Below, one piece after another: positions 40,521 through 52,129 of a stretch of 64,000 nt of DNA. Position 1 is the stretch's first letter. Every line of letters starts with the position of its first letter. Under the pieces are notes generated by a model. The model was not told the DNA's origin. It saw only the letters and a list, made by a program, of their open reading frames with translations, and made no database searches. The position numbers and the translations under genes were made by a program. The stretch is from Gemmatimonadota bacterium. GTDB taxonomy: Bacteria; Gemmatimonadota; Gemmatimonadetes; Gemmatimonadales; GWC2-71-9. The stretch spans positions 118,698 through 182,697 of the forward strand of contig QHUZ01000020.1 in the NCBI GenBank assembly GCA_003223395.1, written 5' to 3'.

Positions 40521-42358
40521 TCGGTACCGCGGGACACATCGACCACGGCAAGACCGCGCTGGTGAAGGCACTCACCGGCGTCGATACCGACCGCTGGGAA
40601 GAAGAGAAGCGCCGCGGCATCACGATCGACCTCGGGTTTGCACCATTGCCGCTTTCGGGTGGCATTCACGCGAGCGTCGTAGACGTTCCCGGCCACGAAG
40701 CATTCGTCAAGAACATGCTGGCCGGCGCGACCGGCATCGATGTCGCGCTCCTCATCATCGCCGCCGATGAAGGCATCATGCCCCAGACGGAGGAGCATCT
40801 CGCCATCGTCGAACTGCTCGGCGTGCGGCGCGGCATCCCCGTCCTCACCAAACGCGATCTCGTGGATGACGAATGGCTGGCGCTCGTGCGCACCGAGGTG
40901 GCAGCGCGACTTGAGCGCAGTAGGATCCCTTGGCGTGCTCCGATTGCCGTGAGTGCGCTCAAGTCGGAGGGTTTGGAGGATCTGAAAAGAGCGTTGGTGG
41001 AGGTGGCCGCAGATCTCACAGATCGGCCCGCAGATGATCTCTTTCGCTTACCAATCGACCGCGTGTTTACGTTGGCGGGCGCAGGTACGGTCGTCACCGG
41101 ATCAACCTGGAGCGGTACGGTGGCCGCCGGCGCGAGCGTGCGGCTGTTGCCGCTCGATCGCGACGTGCGGGTGCGCTCGATCCAGGTGCACAGTCAGGAC
41201 GCTGAGCAGGCAGGCCCGGGCCGGCGCACGGCCCTGGCGTTGGTCGGCGTCGATAAAGACGAGATCAATCGCGGCCAGGTCGCCGTGACGGGGACGGGGT
41301 GGGCGCCGACCAGCACGCTCGACGTCGCGCTGGAGCTGCTCCCCACGGTGAAAAAGCCCCTGGCGGTCCGGACCCGCATTCGCGTCCACCTCGGCACGGC
41401 CGAAGTTTTGGGCCGGGTTGCGCAGGTTCGCGCGATCGCGCCGGGCGAACAGAGCGTCGCGCGGCTGCTGCTCGAGCGCCCGCTTGTTGCCCGCGGCGGC
41501 GATCGCTTTGTCATCCGCAGCTTTTCGCCGGTGACGACGATTGGCGGCGGGGTGGTGCTCGATCCCTATCCGCCCAGGCGGCCGCGCGTATCGGAGCGCG
41601 GGCTCGCGGCCGGTCGGCCACCCGCGGAACGGCTGGCGCGCTTTGTCGAGGAAGCCGGTCTCGCCGGGGTCCGGGTCGGCGACATCGCGGTGCGTGCCGG
41701 TGTGCTTCCTGCTGACGTTGCCACCACGATCGCGGCCGCGGGGAAGGGCATCCTATCCGTAGGCGATGTCCTCGTTGCCCGTCGGGCGATCTCCACGGAG
41801 GTGGACCGCCTGACGGCAGTGGTGGCCGCCCACCACGACGAGCATCCACTCGATGCCGGGCTCTCCCTACAGGCGCTCCGAGCCGGGGTGAGCGCACCGG
41901 CCGCGGTGCTGGACCTCCTGGTCGAACATGGGGTGAAGAAGCAGGCGTGGGAGTTGGCCGAGGGGGGGGCAGTCGTTCGTGCTCCCGGATGGAGAGCTCA
42001 AGTCGGAGACGCCGGTGGTCGGCTGGCGCGGCGCCTGGCGGAGGCGCGGTGGCAGCTTCCGACTGTTGCGGAGCTGCAACGTGAGTTCTCGGACCCGTCC
42101 GTCCCGGCGCTGCTCGCTCACCTCGCGCGCGAAGGGTCGGTCGAGCGCGTGGATCAGGAGCGCTACGCGCTGAAACAGGCGCTGGAGGAGTTCCGTCGAG
42201 CTGTCGAAGAAACGTTGCGCGAGCTCGGCACCGCGACGCCGGCGCAATTTCGGGACCGGCTGGGCCTGACCCGCAAGTACTTGATACCGCTGCTGGAGTG
42301 GGCGGACCGGCGCGGCATTACGAGCCGGAAGGGCGATACCAGGGTTTTACGTGCTTGA
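40499..42358 (+). CDS. selB: Selenocysteine-specific translation elongation factor SelB
   Basis: A 619-residue EF-Tu-like GTPase that delivers selenocysteyl-tRNA to UGA codons at SECIS hairpins. G1 [10 protein letters not shown]3 DVPGH and G4 TKRD are clear; domain 2 and 3 barrels follow ([18 protein letters not shown]), and the C-terminal 250 residues hold the winged-helix repeats that bind SECIS RNA. No selA, selD, selC or in-frame-UGA gene was recognised in the window, so the rest of the pathway must lie elsewhere. Confidence 0.92.
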   Translation: MGPTRFVVGTAGHIDHGKTALVKALTGVDTDRWEEEKRRGITIDLGFAPLPLSGGIHASVVDVPGHEAFVKNMLAGATGIDVALLIIAADEGIMPQTEEHLAIVELLGVRRGIPVLTKRDLVDDEWLALVRTEVAARLERSRIPWRAPIAVSALKSEGLEDLKRALVEVAADLTDRPADDLFRLPIDRVFTLAGAGTVVTGSTWSGTVAAGASVRLLPLDRDVRVRSIQVHSQDAEQAGPGRRTALALVGVDKDEINRGQVAVTGTGWAPTSTLDVALELLPTVKKPLAVRTRIRVHLGTAEVLGRVAQVRAIAPGEQSVARLLLERPLVARGGDRFVIRSFSPVTTIGGGVVLDPYPPRRPRVSERGLAAGRPPAERLARFVEEAGLAGVRVGDIAVRAGVLPADVATTIAAAGKGILSVGDVLVARRAISTEVDRLTAVVAAHHDEHPLDAGLSLQALRAGVSAPAAVLDLLVEHGVKKQAWELAEGGAVVRAPGWRAQVGDAGGRLARRLAEARWQLPTVAELQREFSDPSVPALLAHLAREGSVERVDQERYALKQALEEFRRAVEETLRELGTATPAQFRDRLGLTRKYLIPLLEWADRRGITSRKGDTRVLRA

Positions 42359-42382
42359 CAGTGCGATAGCGTTTCCTAGTTT
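42355..42382 (+). promoter_or_regulatory. Promoter candidate for the sorting-domain-like gene
   Basis: A perfect TTGACA (42355-42360) lies over the selB stop, followed after 16 bp by TAGTTT (42377-42382). The -10 match is poor. It is the only clear -35 hexamer in this gap, and the next gene starts 85 bp later with a GAGGAG ribosome-binding site. Confidence 0.4.
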
Positions 42383-42466
42383 TTGCTAGGCAGTATCAAC
42401 TCTTGCGCCCTGTACCAACAAGGAGAGCGGTCTAACGCATCTTTTCCGTTCGCAGAGGAGTCGGGG

Positions 42467-42904
42467 ATGAAGCTGTATAGCTGGGCAGTGCTGGTCGGGG
42501 GGCTCGGAGGAGGCCTTCTCTCAGGCGCACACGGTGTGTTCGGACAGACGACCCCTCCTCCGCTGGTCGAGCTGAAGCAGAATTATCCGAACCCGTTCAA
42601 TCCGGCGACCACGATCCCGTTCACCTTGAACGGCGATCTGTTTGCCAACGGTCATCGGCCCCGCGTATCCCTCAAGATCTACAACGTGCTGGCACAGCTC
42701 GTCGCCACGCCGATTCTGCAAGGCACCGGCGAGGAGCTCGACAATCTCGAGCTGACGTGCAGTACCGCGGGATCGTGCGCGTTTACGGCGTACTGGGATG
42801 GCAAGGTGCTGAAGACCGACCGTGAAGCGGCATCCGGCGTCTACATCTATCAGCTGGTCGTGGACGGGCGGCGATTTACGAAGAAGATGATCGTCATGAA
42901 ATAA
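42467..42904 (+). CDS. Exported FlgD-like / T9SS-type-A-like sorting domain protein
   Basis: A 145-residue protein consisting of a signal peptide (KLYSWAVLVGGLGGGLLSGAHG) and a single domain containing LKQNYPNPFNPATTIPFTL, the hallmark NYPNPFNP motif of FlgD-Ig-like C-terminal sorting domains, ending in SGVYIYQLVVDGRRFTKKMIVMK. Such domains normally close long secreted proteins; here it stands alone. Start ATG 42467 follows GAGGAG. Function unknown. Confidence 0.75.
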   Translation: MKLYSWAVLVGGLGGGLLSGAHGVFGQTTPPPLVELKQNYPNPFNPATTIPFTLNGDLFANGHRPRVSLKIYNVLAQLVATPILQGTGEELDNLELTCSTAGSCAFTAYWDGKVLKTDREAASGVYIYQLVVDGRRFTKKMIVMK

Positions 42905-43011
42905 GGGCGGCAGAAAAAGCGGCGGCAGGTACAGCGGCGGCGCAGGGCGGCAGAAGCCCTCGCCGCCGTCGTTTTTGCCGCCCTTCGCCGCCGTCCCACC
43001 TGCCGCCCTGC
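42903..43011. repeat. Nested GC-rich inverted repeats between the sorting-domain gene and clpB
   Basis: Several GGCGGC-rich units on the left mirror GCCGCC units on the right: GCAGGGCGGCAG (42942-42953) pairs with CTGCCGCCCTGC (43000-43011), and AAGGGCGGCAGAAAAA (42903-) mirrors TTTTTGCCGCCCTT (42972-42985) with one bulge. It begins at the stop codon and could act as a transcription terminator or be a small repeat element. No gene is seen in the gap. Confidence 0.75.
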
Positions 43012-43057
43012 AATTATGGCATCTTTATTGGGCACACCGATTGCTTAGGGGCCAAGC

Positions 43058-45665
<2,608 letters not shown>

Positions 45666-45673
<8 letters not shown>

Positions 45674-46106
45674 GGGCATGGCCGCCGCGCTGGAGCAGGC
45701 GCGACTTGCCGCGTCCAAAGACGAAGTGCCGATCGGCGCCGTCGTCATGTGCGGCGACGAAGTCATAGCCGCCGCACATAACGAAACCGTGGCCCGTCAA
45801 AATCCCACCTACCATGCCGAGTTTCTCGTCATCGAGCGGGCGCTCGAGGCGTTAGATACCGATCGGCTCACCGACTGCACGCTCTACGTGACGGTCGAGC
45901 CGTGCGCGCTGTGCGCGGGGGCGATCGTGCTGGCGAAAGTGAAAACGCTCGTGTTTGGGGCGTACGATGAGAAGGCGGGGATGTGCGGGTCGGTGGGGGA
46001 CATCGTGCGGCATCCGCGGCTGAATCATCGCGTGGATGTGCAAAGCGGGGCTGAGGCGGAGGCGTGCGCGGAGTTGATCAGGGAGTTCTTCGCGGCAAAA
46101 CGCTAG
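45666..46106 (+). CDS. tadA: tRNA-specific adenosine deaminase
   Basis: A 146-residue zinc deaminase converting A34 to inosine in tRNA-Arg. The catalytic HAE motif is in [13 protein letters not shown] and the PCxxC zinc pair in [16 protein letters not shown]. The GTG start at 45666 overlaps clpB by 8 bp; ATG 45678 is an alternative. Its stop codon overlaps the stop of the converging secretin gene within a CTAG. Confidence 0.9.
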
Positions 46107-48067
46107 CGGAACGTGACACCTAACGCAAACTGCATGAAACGGCGACTGCCTCCACCTCCCGGACGAACCCAAAACAGATTGACGACCGGTGTTAATGAAG
46201 TCTTGGGGGTGACGCGCACGTCATAGCCGACACCGAGAGTCGCGCCGGGGCCTATTTCGGTCCTGGTGCGGCCACCACTCTGGTTACGAGCCGCTGACAA
46301 ACCCATTCCGCCGCGTAGGAAGACACCGGTCGTCACCCACGGGTAGTAGTAAGCAGCCAACGATACATTCGCACCCGTGAGCGTGGCGTCGTTGGCGGAC
46401 TTCGTCCAGCCGTTGATCTCACCGCCCAGCAGGATCTGTGGTCTGAATGTGACGCCCGCCTTCAGGTAGCCGCTGATCGATCCTTGCCGATCTACACCCA
46501 CGCAACTGCCACAGGTGATTCTGTAGCTCCCCCAACCCAACCCAAAACCACTCCAGCGTGCACTTCGGGCACGCCCGTCCTGCGCAGCCGAGGTTTGCGT
46601 CGCTTCTTCACGCAGATGCTGTGTCCGTTCTCCTACAGAATCTGAGGCATTCTGCAGGTCTTCGTCATTGCGAATGACCCGCGGACTCAGGAATACGAAG
46701 AGCTCGGTCTCGGTCGTGCGTTTGACCAGCCGACCGAACAACCCGCCGATCAGAGGAAGGGATGACAGAATCGGCACGCCCGCGCGCGTCTCCTCCTTCT
46801 GACGGTCGGTCAAGCCGCCCAACACGGCGGTCTGCCGGTCTTTCACGAGCAATTGCGTTTCGATCGTCCGAGTGGAGATCACGGGCGCGTCAAACGCCAC
46901 TTCAGCAGTCGCCGCGTTTACCTCCTGGGCCACCCGCAACGTGACGTATCCATCGTCGCTGATCGTTGGTCGGACGGTTAAACGAGTGCCGACATCCTTG
47001 AATTGGACGACTTGATCGCGCGCGGCATTATCCGTTGGCAACGCTCGCTGCACTTGGATAAAGGGGCGTTGGCTCCCAACGAGGATTTCGGCGCTTTCAT
47101 TATTGGCCGCTAACACCACGGGGCGGCTGAGAATCGTGACGTCGCCACGCGAGGCCGCGGCCGACAGGGTCGCGGTCATGTCCGCTCCACCCAAGTGCAT
47201 CACCTTTAGCACAAAGTCGGAGGCGCCCAACCCTCGCGTCGATCCGGACACCTTCGCGTTCGAGCCGCGCACCGGGACGGAGTCAAACAGGGCCTCGAGG
47301 CCGTAGCTGAAACTCCGGTCGCGGCGGACTTCAGCGATGATCACCTGAATCAAGACCTGCAACGGCCGCACATCCAACTGCTCCACCGCCGCCCGAATCA
47401 GATCAAAGTCCATGCGCGACGCGCGAATCAGGAGACTGTTGGTGCGTGCGTCCGGAATGATGGTGACATCGCCGCTCAGCTGGGCGGTCTGTGTCGTCAG
47501 CGGCTGCTGTTGCTGCGCCGGCTGCGGCGCACCCGCCGGTGGAACGAGGTTGTCGCGTAACCCCTGGGCGAGTGTGGGGCGCGTCCCTCCGCCGGCCTCG
47601 CCCAGGGCGCCGCCCCGGCCATAGAGCGCGTTCACCGTCGCGGCGACATCGGCCGCACGGGCGTGCCGGATGTGGATCACGAATAGCTGCACCGGACCCG
47701 CGCCGGTCTGGGCTTGCCCTTGGGGTACCGCCTGCGCGATGGGCTCGACCGAAAAAAAGCCCGGCTGCTCGGCGAGCATCAGCCCGTACGTTTTCAACAA
47801 GCCCCGTAGCAGCTCAGGCAGGCGCGCGCGCGGAACGGGCTGCGGGGTTTCCAGCGTCACCCGCACCTCGCCGATGTTGCCGAACACCACGGGACGGTCG
47901 AGGTAGCGGCCGAGCGCCTGAATGGCCAGGCGGAGGTCCACGTTCACGAGTCGCGCGGTGATGCTGTCGTTGCGCGCGACGACGGACGAGTCGGTTTGCG
48001 CCGGAAGGCTCCAGGGCGCGACGATGCACGCCGCCACCACAACACACGTTCGGATCGTCAGCGCCAC
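46103..48067 (-). CDS. gspD: Type II secretion / type IV pilus secretin with additional C-terminal outer-membrane barrel domain
   Basis: A 654-residue outer-membrane secretin. Signal peptide to about residue 23 (PWSLPAQ), N0 and N1 domains (35-240, with a Q/P-rich linker near 180), and the secretin core about 235-465 (LIQVIIAEVRRDRSFSYGLEAL, TILSRPVVLAANNESAEILVGSQRPF, TVRPTISDDGYVTLRV, RQTAVLGGLTDRQKEETRAGVPIL, ELFVFLSPRVI). After a short linker, residues 505-654 look like a separate eight-to-ten-strand outer-membrane barrel (GFGLGWGSYR, ISGYLKAGVTFRPQILLGGEI, VSLAAYYYPWVTTGVFLRGG, ending FALGVTFR). Secretins normally end near residue 480 here. GTG start; overlaps the upstream gene by 10 bp. 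Confidence 0.9.
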   Translation of the reverse strand: MALTIRTCVVVAACIVAPWSLPAQTDSSVVARNDSITARLVNVDLRLAIQALGRYLDRPVVFGNIGEVRVTLETPQPVPRARLPELLRGLLKTYGLMLAEQPGFFSVEPIAQAVPQGQAQTGAGPVQLFVIHIRHARAADVAATVNALYGRGGALGEAGGGTRPTLAQGLRDNLVPPAGAPQPAQQQQPLTTQTAQLSGDVTIIPDARTNSLLIRASRMDFDLIRAAVEQLDVRPLQVLIQVIIAEVRRDRSFSYGLEALFDSVPVRGSNAKVSGSTRGLGASDFVLKVMHLGGADMTATLSAAASRGDVTILSRPVVLAANNESAEILVGSQRPFIQVQRALPTDNAARDQVVQFKDVGTRLTVRPTISDDGYVTLRVAQEVNAATAEVAFDAPVISTRTIETQLLVKDRQTAVLGGLTDRQKEETRAGVPILSSLPLIGGLFGRLVKRTTETELFVFLSPRVIRNDEDLQNASDSVGERTQHLREEATQTSAAQDGRARSARWSGFGLGWGSYRITCGSCVGVDRQGSISGYLKAGVTFRPQILLGGEINGWTKSANDATLTGANVSLAAYYYPWVTTGVFLRGGMGLSAARNQSGGRTRTEIGPGATLGVGYDVRVTPKTSLTPVVNLFWVRPGGGGSRRFMQFALGVTFR

Positions 48068-48531
48068 GCGCGCCTCGCGGTCAGGGACCAGGTCGTGTCG
48101 AAGGCGGCGAGCACGACGGTGTCACCACGGAGCGCGACGAAGCGAACGCCGTTCGCACTGTCGCCTAGTTGGAGCAGCACGCCGTTCTCGCGCCCGGGGA
48201 TACCTTCGATGAGCGCATTCCACGGAGGCCCCCCCAACAGTCCGGCCAGCGTGAGCGGCGGCCGGACACGTGCCGCGGTCGGCGCTGCGACCGTGACCAC
48301 CGGCTCCCAGGGGTTGTAGCGCACGTCCGTCGGTTTGCGCTCGAGACGAAACGGATCGCGCTGTCGCAGCCGCGTCGCAGCAGCGCCCAGGGCCACGGTA
48401 TCCACCGCGGCCGGAGCGGCCGTCCCGGGGGCGATGCTGGATTCTGCGATCGGGGACTCCGGAATCGCCGTTGCCCACGCGATGACCGTACTGATGACGG
48501 CGACCGCCCCGATCGTAATGAGTGGTCTCAT
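48058..48531 (-). CDS. GspC/PilP-like inner-membrane periplasmic linker protein
   Basis: A 157-residue protein with an N-terminal membrane anchor (LITIGAVAVISTVIAWATAI) and a periplasmic beta domain. The RQRDPF motif near residue 57 is typical of PilP/GspC homology-region proteins that connect the inner-membrane assembly to the secretin N0 domain. Its position directly before the secretin supports this. Sequence similarity is weak, so the subtype is left open. Confidence 0.62.
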   Translation of the reverse strand: MRPLITIGAVAVISTVIAWATAIPESPIAESSIAPGTAAPAAVDTVALGAAATRLRQRDPFRLERKPTDVRYNPWEPVVTVAAPTAARVRPPLTLAGLLGGPPWNALIEGIPGRENGVLLQLGDSANGVRFVALRGDTVVLAAFDTTWSLTARRAWR

Positions 48532-49121
48532 CGCTGCGCTTTCTGTTGGCTGAGCAACACCAGACCCTCGAGGTTGAATTGAATGGCGAGTGCCTCGACC
48601 TGATTCGCAGGACTTTCCACGGACTGCGGGCGTACCGACAAGCGTCGGACGGCCAGCAGGGTGGGTCCCTTCTCGAGATTGCGAACCAAAGCTGCCAGGC
48701 CTGCGACGTCCGCCGTTGCCTGCGCATCGAGGCGCACCCGGGGCATGTCGTACCCCGCCGTGGCGCTATCCACGTGCAACTCCAGGGCGTCGATTCGCAC
48801 CAACGAGGACCGTGCGATCTCGCCGACCAGCGCCGCCAGTGTCGCGGCCGCCTCCGCCGGCGTCGCGCCGGTGAGAAACGCGGGCCCCATGCTCCGGAAC
48901 CGGCCGGCGCGCGCGCCGAGTGAGTCGAGGGACTGGGAGAATCCCGCGACGACGGCATGGACGCGCCGCTCTTGAGCGATCGCCTCCGCCGCGCTCGCGC
49001 GAACGTCCATCCGCCAGCGCAACCACGCCGGGACCCCGCGGAATCCGAGAATCAGCGCACCGATGGTCACAACGCCAACGGTCAGGGCACGCCGGTCGCG
49101 CGTCGCCAGGCTCTCGATCAT
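48528..49121 (-). CDS. GspM/PilO-like inner-membrane assembly protein
   Basis: A 197-residue bitopic protein: short cytoplasmic N-terminus, one membrane segment (VGVVTIGALILGFRGVPAWL), then a helical stretch with coiled-coil character and a ferredoxin-like periplasmic domain (residues 85-190). This architecture matches GspM/PilO. Start and stop overlap the neighbours by 4 bp (ATGA). No strict motif exists for the family, so context carries weight. Confidence 0.65.
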   Translation of the reverse strand: MIESLATRDRRALTVGVVTIGALILGFRGVPAWLRWRMDVRASAAEAIAQERRVHAVVAGFSQSLDSLGARAGRFRSMGPAFLTGATPAEAAATLAALVGEIARSSLVRIDALELHVDSATAGYDMPRVRLDAQATADVAGLAALVRNLEKGPTLLAVRRLSVRPQSVESPANQVEALAIQFNLEGLVLLSQQKAQR

Positions 49122-50335
49122 CGCCCGTTTCTCGCGAAGCGGACCGTAACGCGCTGCAGGTCCTGTCCGGCGACCGGCAGGCGGCTCACGTTGCCCACCA
49201 ATTCCACTGTTCCGACCCCGGGCAACCGGCGCAATGCGGCGAGGACTGCGGTCGGGTTCGTGGTGACGACGGTAACCTCACCGTGCCCCCCCCCTCCGCC
49301 CGCCACGTCCGTCCACTCGAAGTTCACCACGGCGCTCTGCTCCGGCAGCAAGTGGGTGAGCTCGCCGAGGAGTGTCCCGAGGCTGGTGCGCGAATCGGTG
49401 AAGCTCCGCGCCTGCCGCAGGATCGCGCTCACGCGATCGAGCTGTCCGAGTGAAGTCGAGATGACCTGCCAACGTCCCGGGCGCAATTGATGCACGCGCG
49501 CGAGCGCTCGCTGACCGGCCCACTTCGCCGCCAGCGGCGACAATCCAACTGCGCCGACCGTCATCGCCAACACCGCGCTCACGAGCGTCACCGTCCGGCG
49601 CGGCAACGCGATCGCGCGAAGGTCGAAACCGTCCGCGGTGAGGGTCAACGGCTCGCGGGCGTCGACTGCCGCGGCACCGAATGCGTCGGCGAAGCGCGCT
49701 GCCCCTGGGCCGAGCGCGGCGAGCTCCGCGACGGGAGCGAGAGTGGTCGCGTCGGCATCGTCTTCCCGCGCGGGGCGGGTGCGTACTGCGTCCAGCGCCC
49801 CGGTCGCGTTGCGAGACACTTCGATCGTCAGGGGTCCGTCGTTCCAGTGGAACGCAGGGCCTGTAAAGGCCCGCGTTAAGACCACGGCCGTCGGCGCGAT
49901 GGGGCCCATGCGCCACCCGCCCGCTCGACACGCCGCGCGAACCGCGTCGACATATGGTCGATCGAGGGCGGCCGCGATGGCGGTGCCCGCGCCGGTGGGC
50001 TGGACGCGCGTCGTGAGCAAGGGGACGCCGTTTTTCAGGAAGTAAGTCCCCGCCGCTTCGCGGACGATCGCGGCGAGCGCGTCCGCGTCGGCGATGTCCG
50101 GCAGTCCGACAACACGTTTTACCTGTGCGGCGTGTGGTCCGATGGCCGCATGGACCACCGGTTTTGGCCACCGCCGCCGTGGGGCTGCCGCGAGCAGAGC
50201 GATAGCCGCGGCCTGTACCGCTTCGCTCCCGCCAGGGCCGAGGGGCATCTCGCCCTTCCACACGACCCGATGACGACGGATCATGACCGCACGCACGGCT
50301 TCCCGTCCGACGGCGAGGCCGATCCGCGTCGTCAT
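49118..50335 (-). CDS. GspL / PilM-PilN-like inner-membrane platform protein
   Basis: A 405-residue protein whose N-terminal 240 residues resemble an actin-like PilM/GspL cytoplasmic domain (RIGLAVGREAVRAVMIRR, HAAIGPHAAQVKRVVGLPDI), followed by a membrane segment (VTLVSAVLAMTVGAVGLSPLA) and a PilN/GspL-like periplasmic domain. It would recruit the ATPase GspE to the membrane. ATG 50335 overlaps the gspK stop (ATGA); ATG 50344 is an alternative. Confidence 0.72.
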   Translation of the reverse strand: MTTRIGLAVGREAVRAVMIRRHRVVWKGEMPLGPGGSEAVQAAAIALLAAAPRRRWPKPVVHAAIGPHAAQVKRVVGLPDIADADALAAIVREAAGTYFLKNGVPLLTTRVQPTGAGTAIAAALDRPYVDAVRAACRAGGWRMGPIAPTAVVLTRAFTGPAFHWNDGPLTIEVSRNATGALDAVRTRPAREDDADATTLAPVAELAALGPGAARFADAFGAAAVDAREPLTLTADGFDLRAIALPRRTVTLVSAVLAMTVGAVGLSPLAAKWAGQRALARVHQLRPGRWQVISTSLGQLDRVSAILRQARSFTDSRTSLGTLLGELTHLLPEQSAVVNFEWTDVAGGGGGHGEVTVVTTNPTAVLAALRRLPGVGTVELVGNVSRLPVAGQDLQRVTVRFARNGR

Positions 50336-51273
50336 TCGATCCATGTCCGCCGCCGTGTGATGATCGTCGTCCGGTCACCGCGCGCGAGCCGCAGCTCGAT
50401 CGCGGTCGTGACGGGAGGAGCGCCAGTCCGGACTCGGGCAGTGACGATCCACGCTTCAGGAGCGAGTAACACCAGCCCGGGGAGTTTGGCGGAAGCATCG
50501 GGCACCGCTGGATCCAGCCACGGCCGCAGTTGGATAAACGCGGTGATGGGCACGCCACGGGCGCGGGCGTCCAAGACCTCCCGAATCGCGCGGTCGTTAA
50601 AGCCGGGGAGCAGCGAGAGTATTTCGCGCGGCGCCAGGTTCAGGGCGATGGCACCGGGCTCCACGTCGAGAATGCTGTCGAGTTGGTCCGCGGTCTCGTC
50701 CTCCAGTCCTCGGATGCGCCGCAGCTCGCGCATGTCGACCAGCGCGCTATTCGAGGGCGGCACGCGATTCCGCGCGACATACCACGTTCGCTCGGCCCCC
50801 TGTGGCCGTGGCTCATCGTTTGCGTCGATCCAATCGGCAATGGCCGCGGCCGCGGAGTCGGCCCGCGCTTCCGGCCACCCGGCGGCCTCCAGCACGCGCG
50901 CCAGTGTGCCCTCATCGGCCGCGTTGATATCCAGGCGTGACCCCACCGCGCGTGCCGATAGCGAGCAGTCCCGAACCGGGGTCGGCCGTTCGCGCACGAC
51001 GCGGTCAACGTAGTTCCAGAGCGAGCCGCTCGAATCGCGACGGGCGACCACCTCCCGGGAAAGTGCGTCACGGAGGGCGTCACGCTCCAGCGCGAGACAT
51101 GCCTCCGCGCGCCATAGCCCTTGGGTGAGCGCGATGCGATTGCGGGATGCCGCGATTGCCTCCCGTGCGCTCACCGAGATCAGCCACGTCAGGGCGCCGA
51201 TCCCGACGCAGATCCACAGCGTCGCCAGCAGGGCATACCCCGCGCGGGGGTCGGCACGAGACGGCGTCACCAT
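50332..51273 (-). CDS. gspK: GspK-like minor pseudopilin
   Basis: A 313-residue minor pseudopilin. The leader PSRADPRAGYALLATLWICVGIG has the G|Y-type cleavage site before a hydrophobic helix but lacks the usual glutamate at +5, as is normal for GspK. The large inserted globular domain contains helix-hairpin-helix-like repeats (LDINAADEGTLARVLEAAG, LNLAPREILSLLPGF). GspK would cap the pseudopilus tip with GspI and GspJ. ATG 51273 or the adjacent GTG 51270 can start it; both overlap gspJ. Confidence 0.82.
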   Translation of the reverse strand: MVTPSRADPRAGYALLATLWICVGIGALTWLISVSAREAIAASRNRIALTQGLWRAEACLALERDALRDALSREVVARRDSSGSLWNYVDRVVRERPTPVRDCSLSARAVGSRLDINAADEGTLARVLEAAGWPEARADSAAAAIADWIDANDEPRPQGAERTWYVARNRVPPSNSALVDMRELRRIRGLEDETADQLDSILDVEPGAIALNLAPREILSLLPGFNDRAIREVLDARARGVPITAFIQLRPWLDPAVPDASAKLPGLVLLAPEAWIVTARVRTGAPPVTTAIELRLARGDRTTIITRRRTWIE

Positions 51274-51788
51274 ACCGGCAGTAGCACGGTGTCCGTGCCC
51301 GCGGTCAGCTCGAGCGCTGCTGGAGTGACGATCTCGGTCCACTGGCGGACCCACCGGCCACCATGCGCGGGGTCGCGCAGATAACGGATGGCCGTGGGGA
51401 TGCGCGCGCCGCGCGACAGCACGATCGTGTGGGTTTCTCCCGCTCTGAGCGCGAGGGTGAGCTGGAACCGTTCGGGTGGCTCTATGGCGAGCCGCGCCCG
51501 GCACGGCCGTAACCATCCCTCGACCGTCTCGCACGATGTCAGGAAGGTGACCGCGAGCGAATCGCCGCTCAGGGTGTGCGTACTGTCTGTACTGAAACGA
51601 AGATTGCCGAGCAGATTCCGGAGCAGGCGTTCGCCATTGCCTTCGCCGTCCGCCCGCATTCCGGCGGTGCGGATCTCGTCCGCCCGATCGCTGAGACCCG
51701 TCAGCAGCGCCGCGGCGGCGCTCAACGCCATGCCGCCGACAATCAAGGCGACGGTGATTTCGATCAGCGTGAATCCGCGACGGGTCAT
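51267..51788 (-). CDS. gspJ: GspJ-like minor pseudopilin
   Basis: A 173-residue prepilin with a class III leader RRGFTLIEITVALIVGGMAL: cleavage between G and F, glutamate at +5. The C-terminal domain is beta-rich. Gene order H-I-J-K supports GspJ. Overlaps both neighbours by 4-7 bp. Confidence 0.78.
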   Translation of the reverse strand: MTRRGFTLIEITVALIVGGMALSAAAALLTGLSDRADEIRTAGMRADGEGNGERLLRNLLGNLRFSTDSTHTLSGDSLAVTFLTSCETVEGWLRPCRARLAIEPPERFQLTLALRAGETHTIVLSRGARIPTAIRYLRDPAHGGRWVRQWTEIVTPAALELTAGTDTVLLPVW

Positions 51789-52129
51789 TTCTCGACCTCG
51801 CGGTACAAGGCGGTCTGCAGCAGAACTCCGCCGGCGCTATCGCTGACGGTGACGGTGTAGACGGTTTCCGTCGGGCGCTCGATGTAGAGACGCCACGACC
51901 CCTCGCCCCGCGTGCCGAGGTGCCGATCCAGATCCGCGCGCGGCCACAGCTCCACAGCGTTGAGCAGCTGCGCAGCGGCACGCTGCTCGACTTCCCGCGC
52001 GTGCGTCCGCTGCACCGCTCGGAGGGACTCGGTGGCGCTCCAGGCGGCCGCGCTGCCGACGGTGCCGAGCAGCGCCAGCGCCACCAGGGCTTCCAGGAGC
52101 GCGGCGCCGCCGCGTGCGCGGTTACTCAC
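51785..52129 (-). CDS. gspI: GspI-like minor pseudopilin
   Basis: A 114-residue prepilin. The leader RGGAALLEALVALALLGTVG has an atypical G|A junction but keeps glutamate at +5 and a hydrophobic helix. Small size and position fit GspI. GTG start at 52129 overlaps gspH; stop overlaps the gspJ start (ATGA). Confidence 0.75.
   Translation of the reverse strand: MSNRARGGAALLEALVALALLGTVGSAAAWSATESLRAVQRTHAREVEQRAAAQLLNAVELWPRADLDRHLGTRGEGSWRLYIERPTETVYTVTVSDSAGGVLLQTALYREVEK

Noticed and set aside
42850..43035. Small - strand frame across the GGCGGC repeats
   Set aside because: It is translation of the inverted repeats and the opposite strand of the sorting-domain gene, with no start signal.
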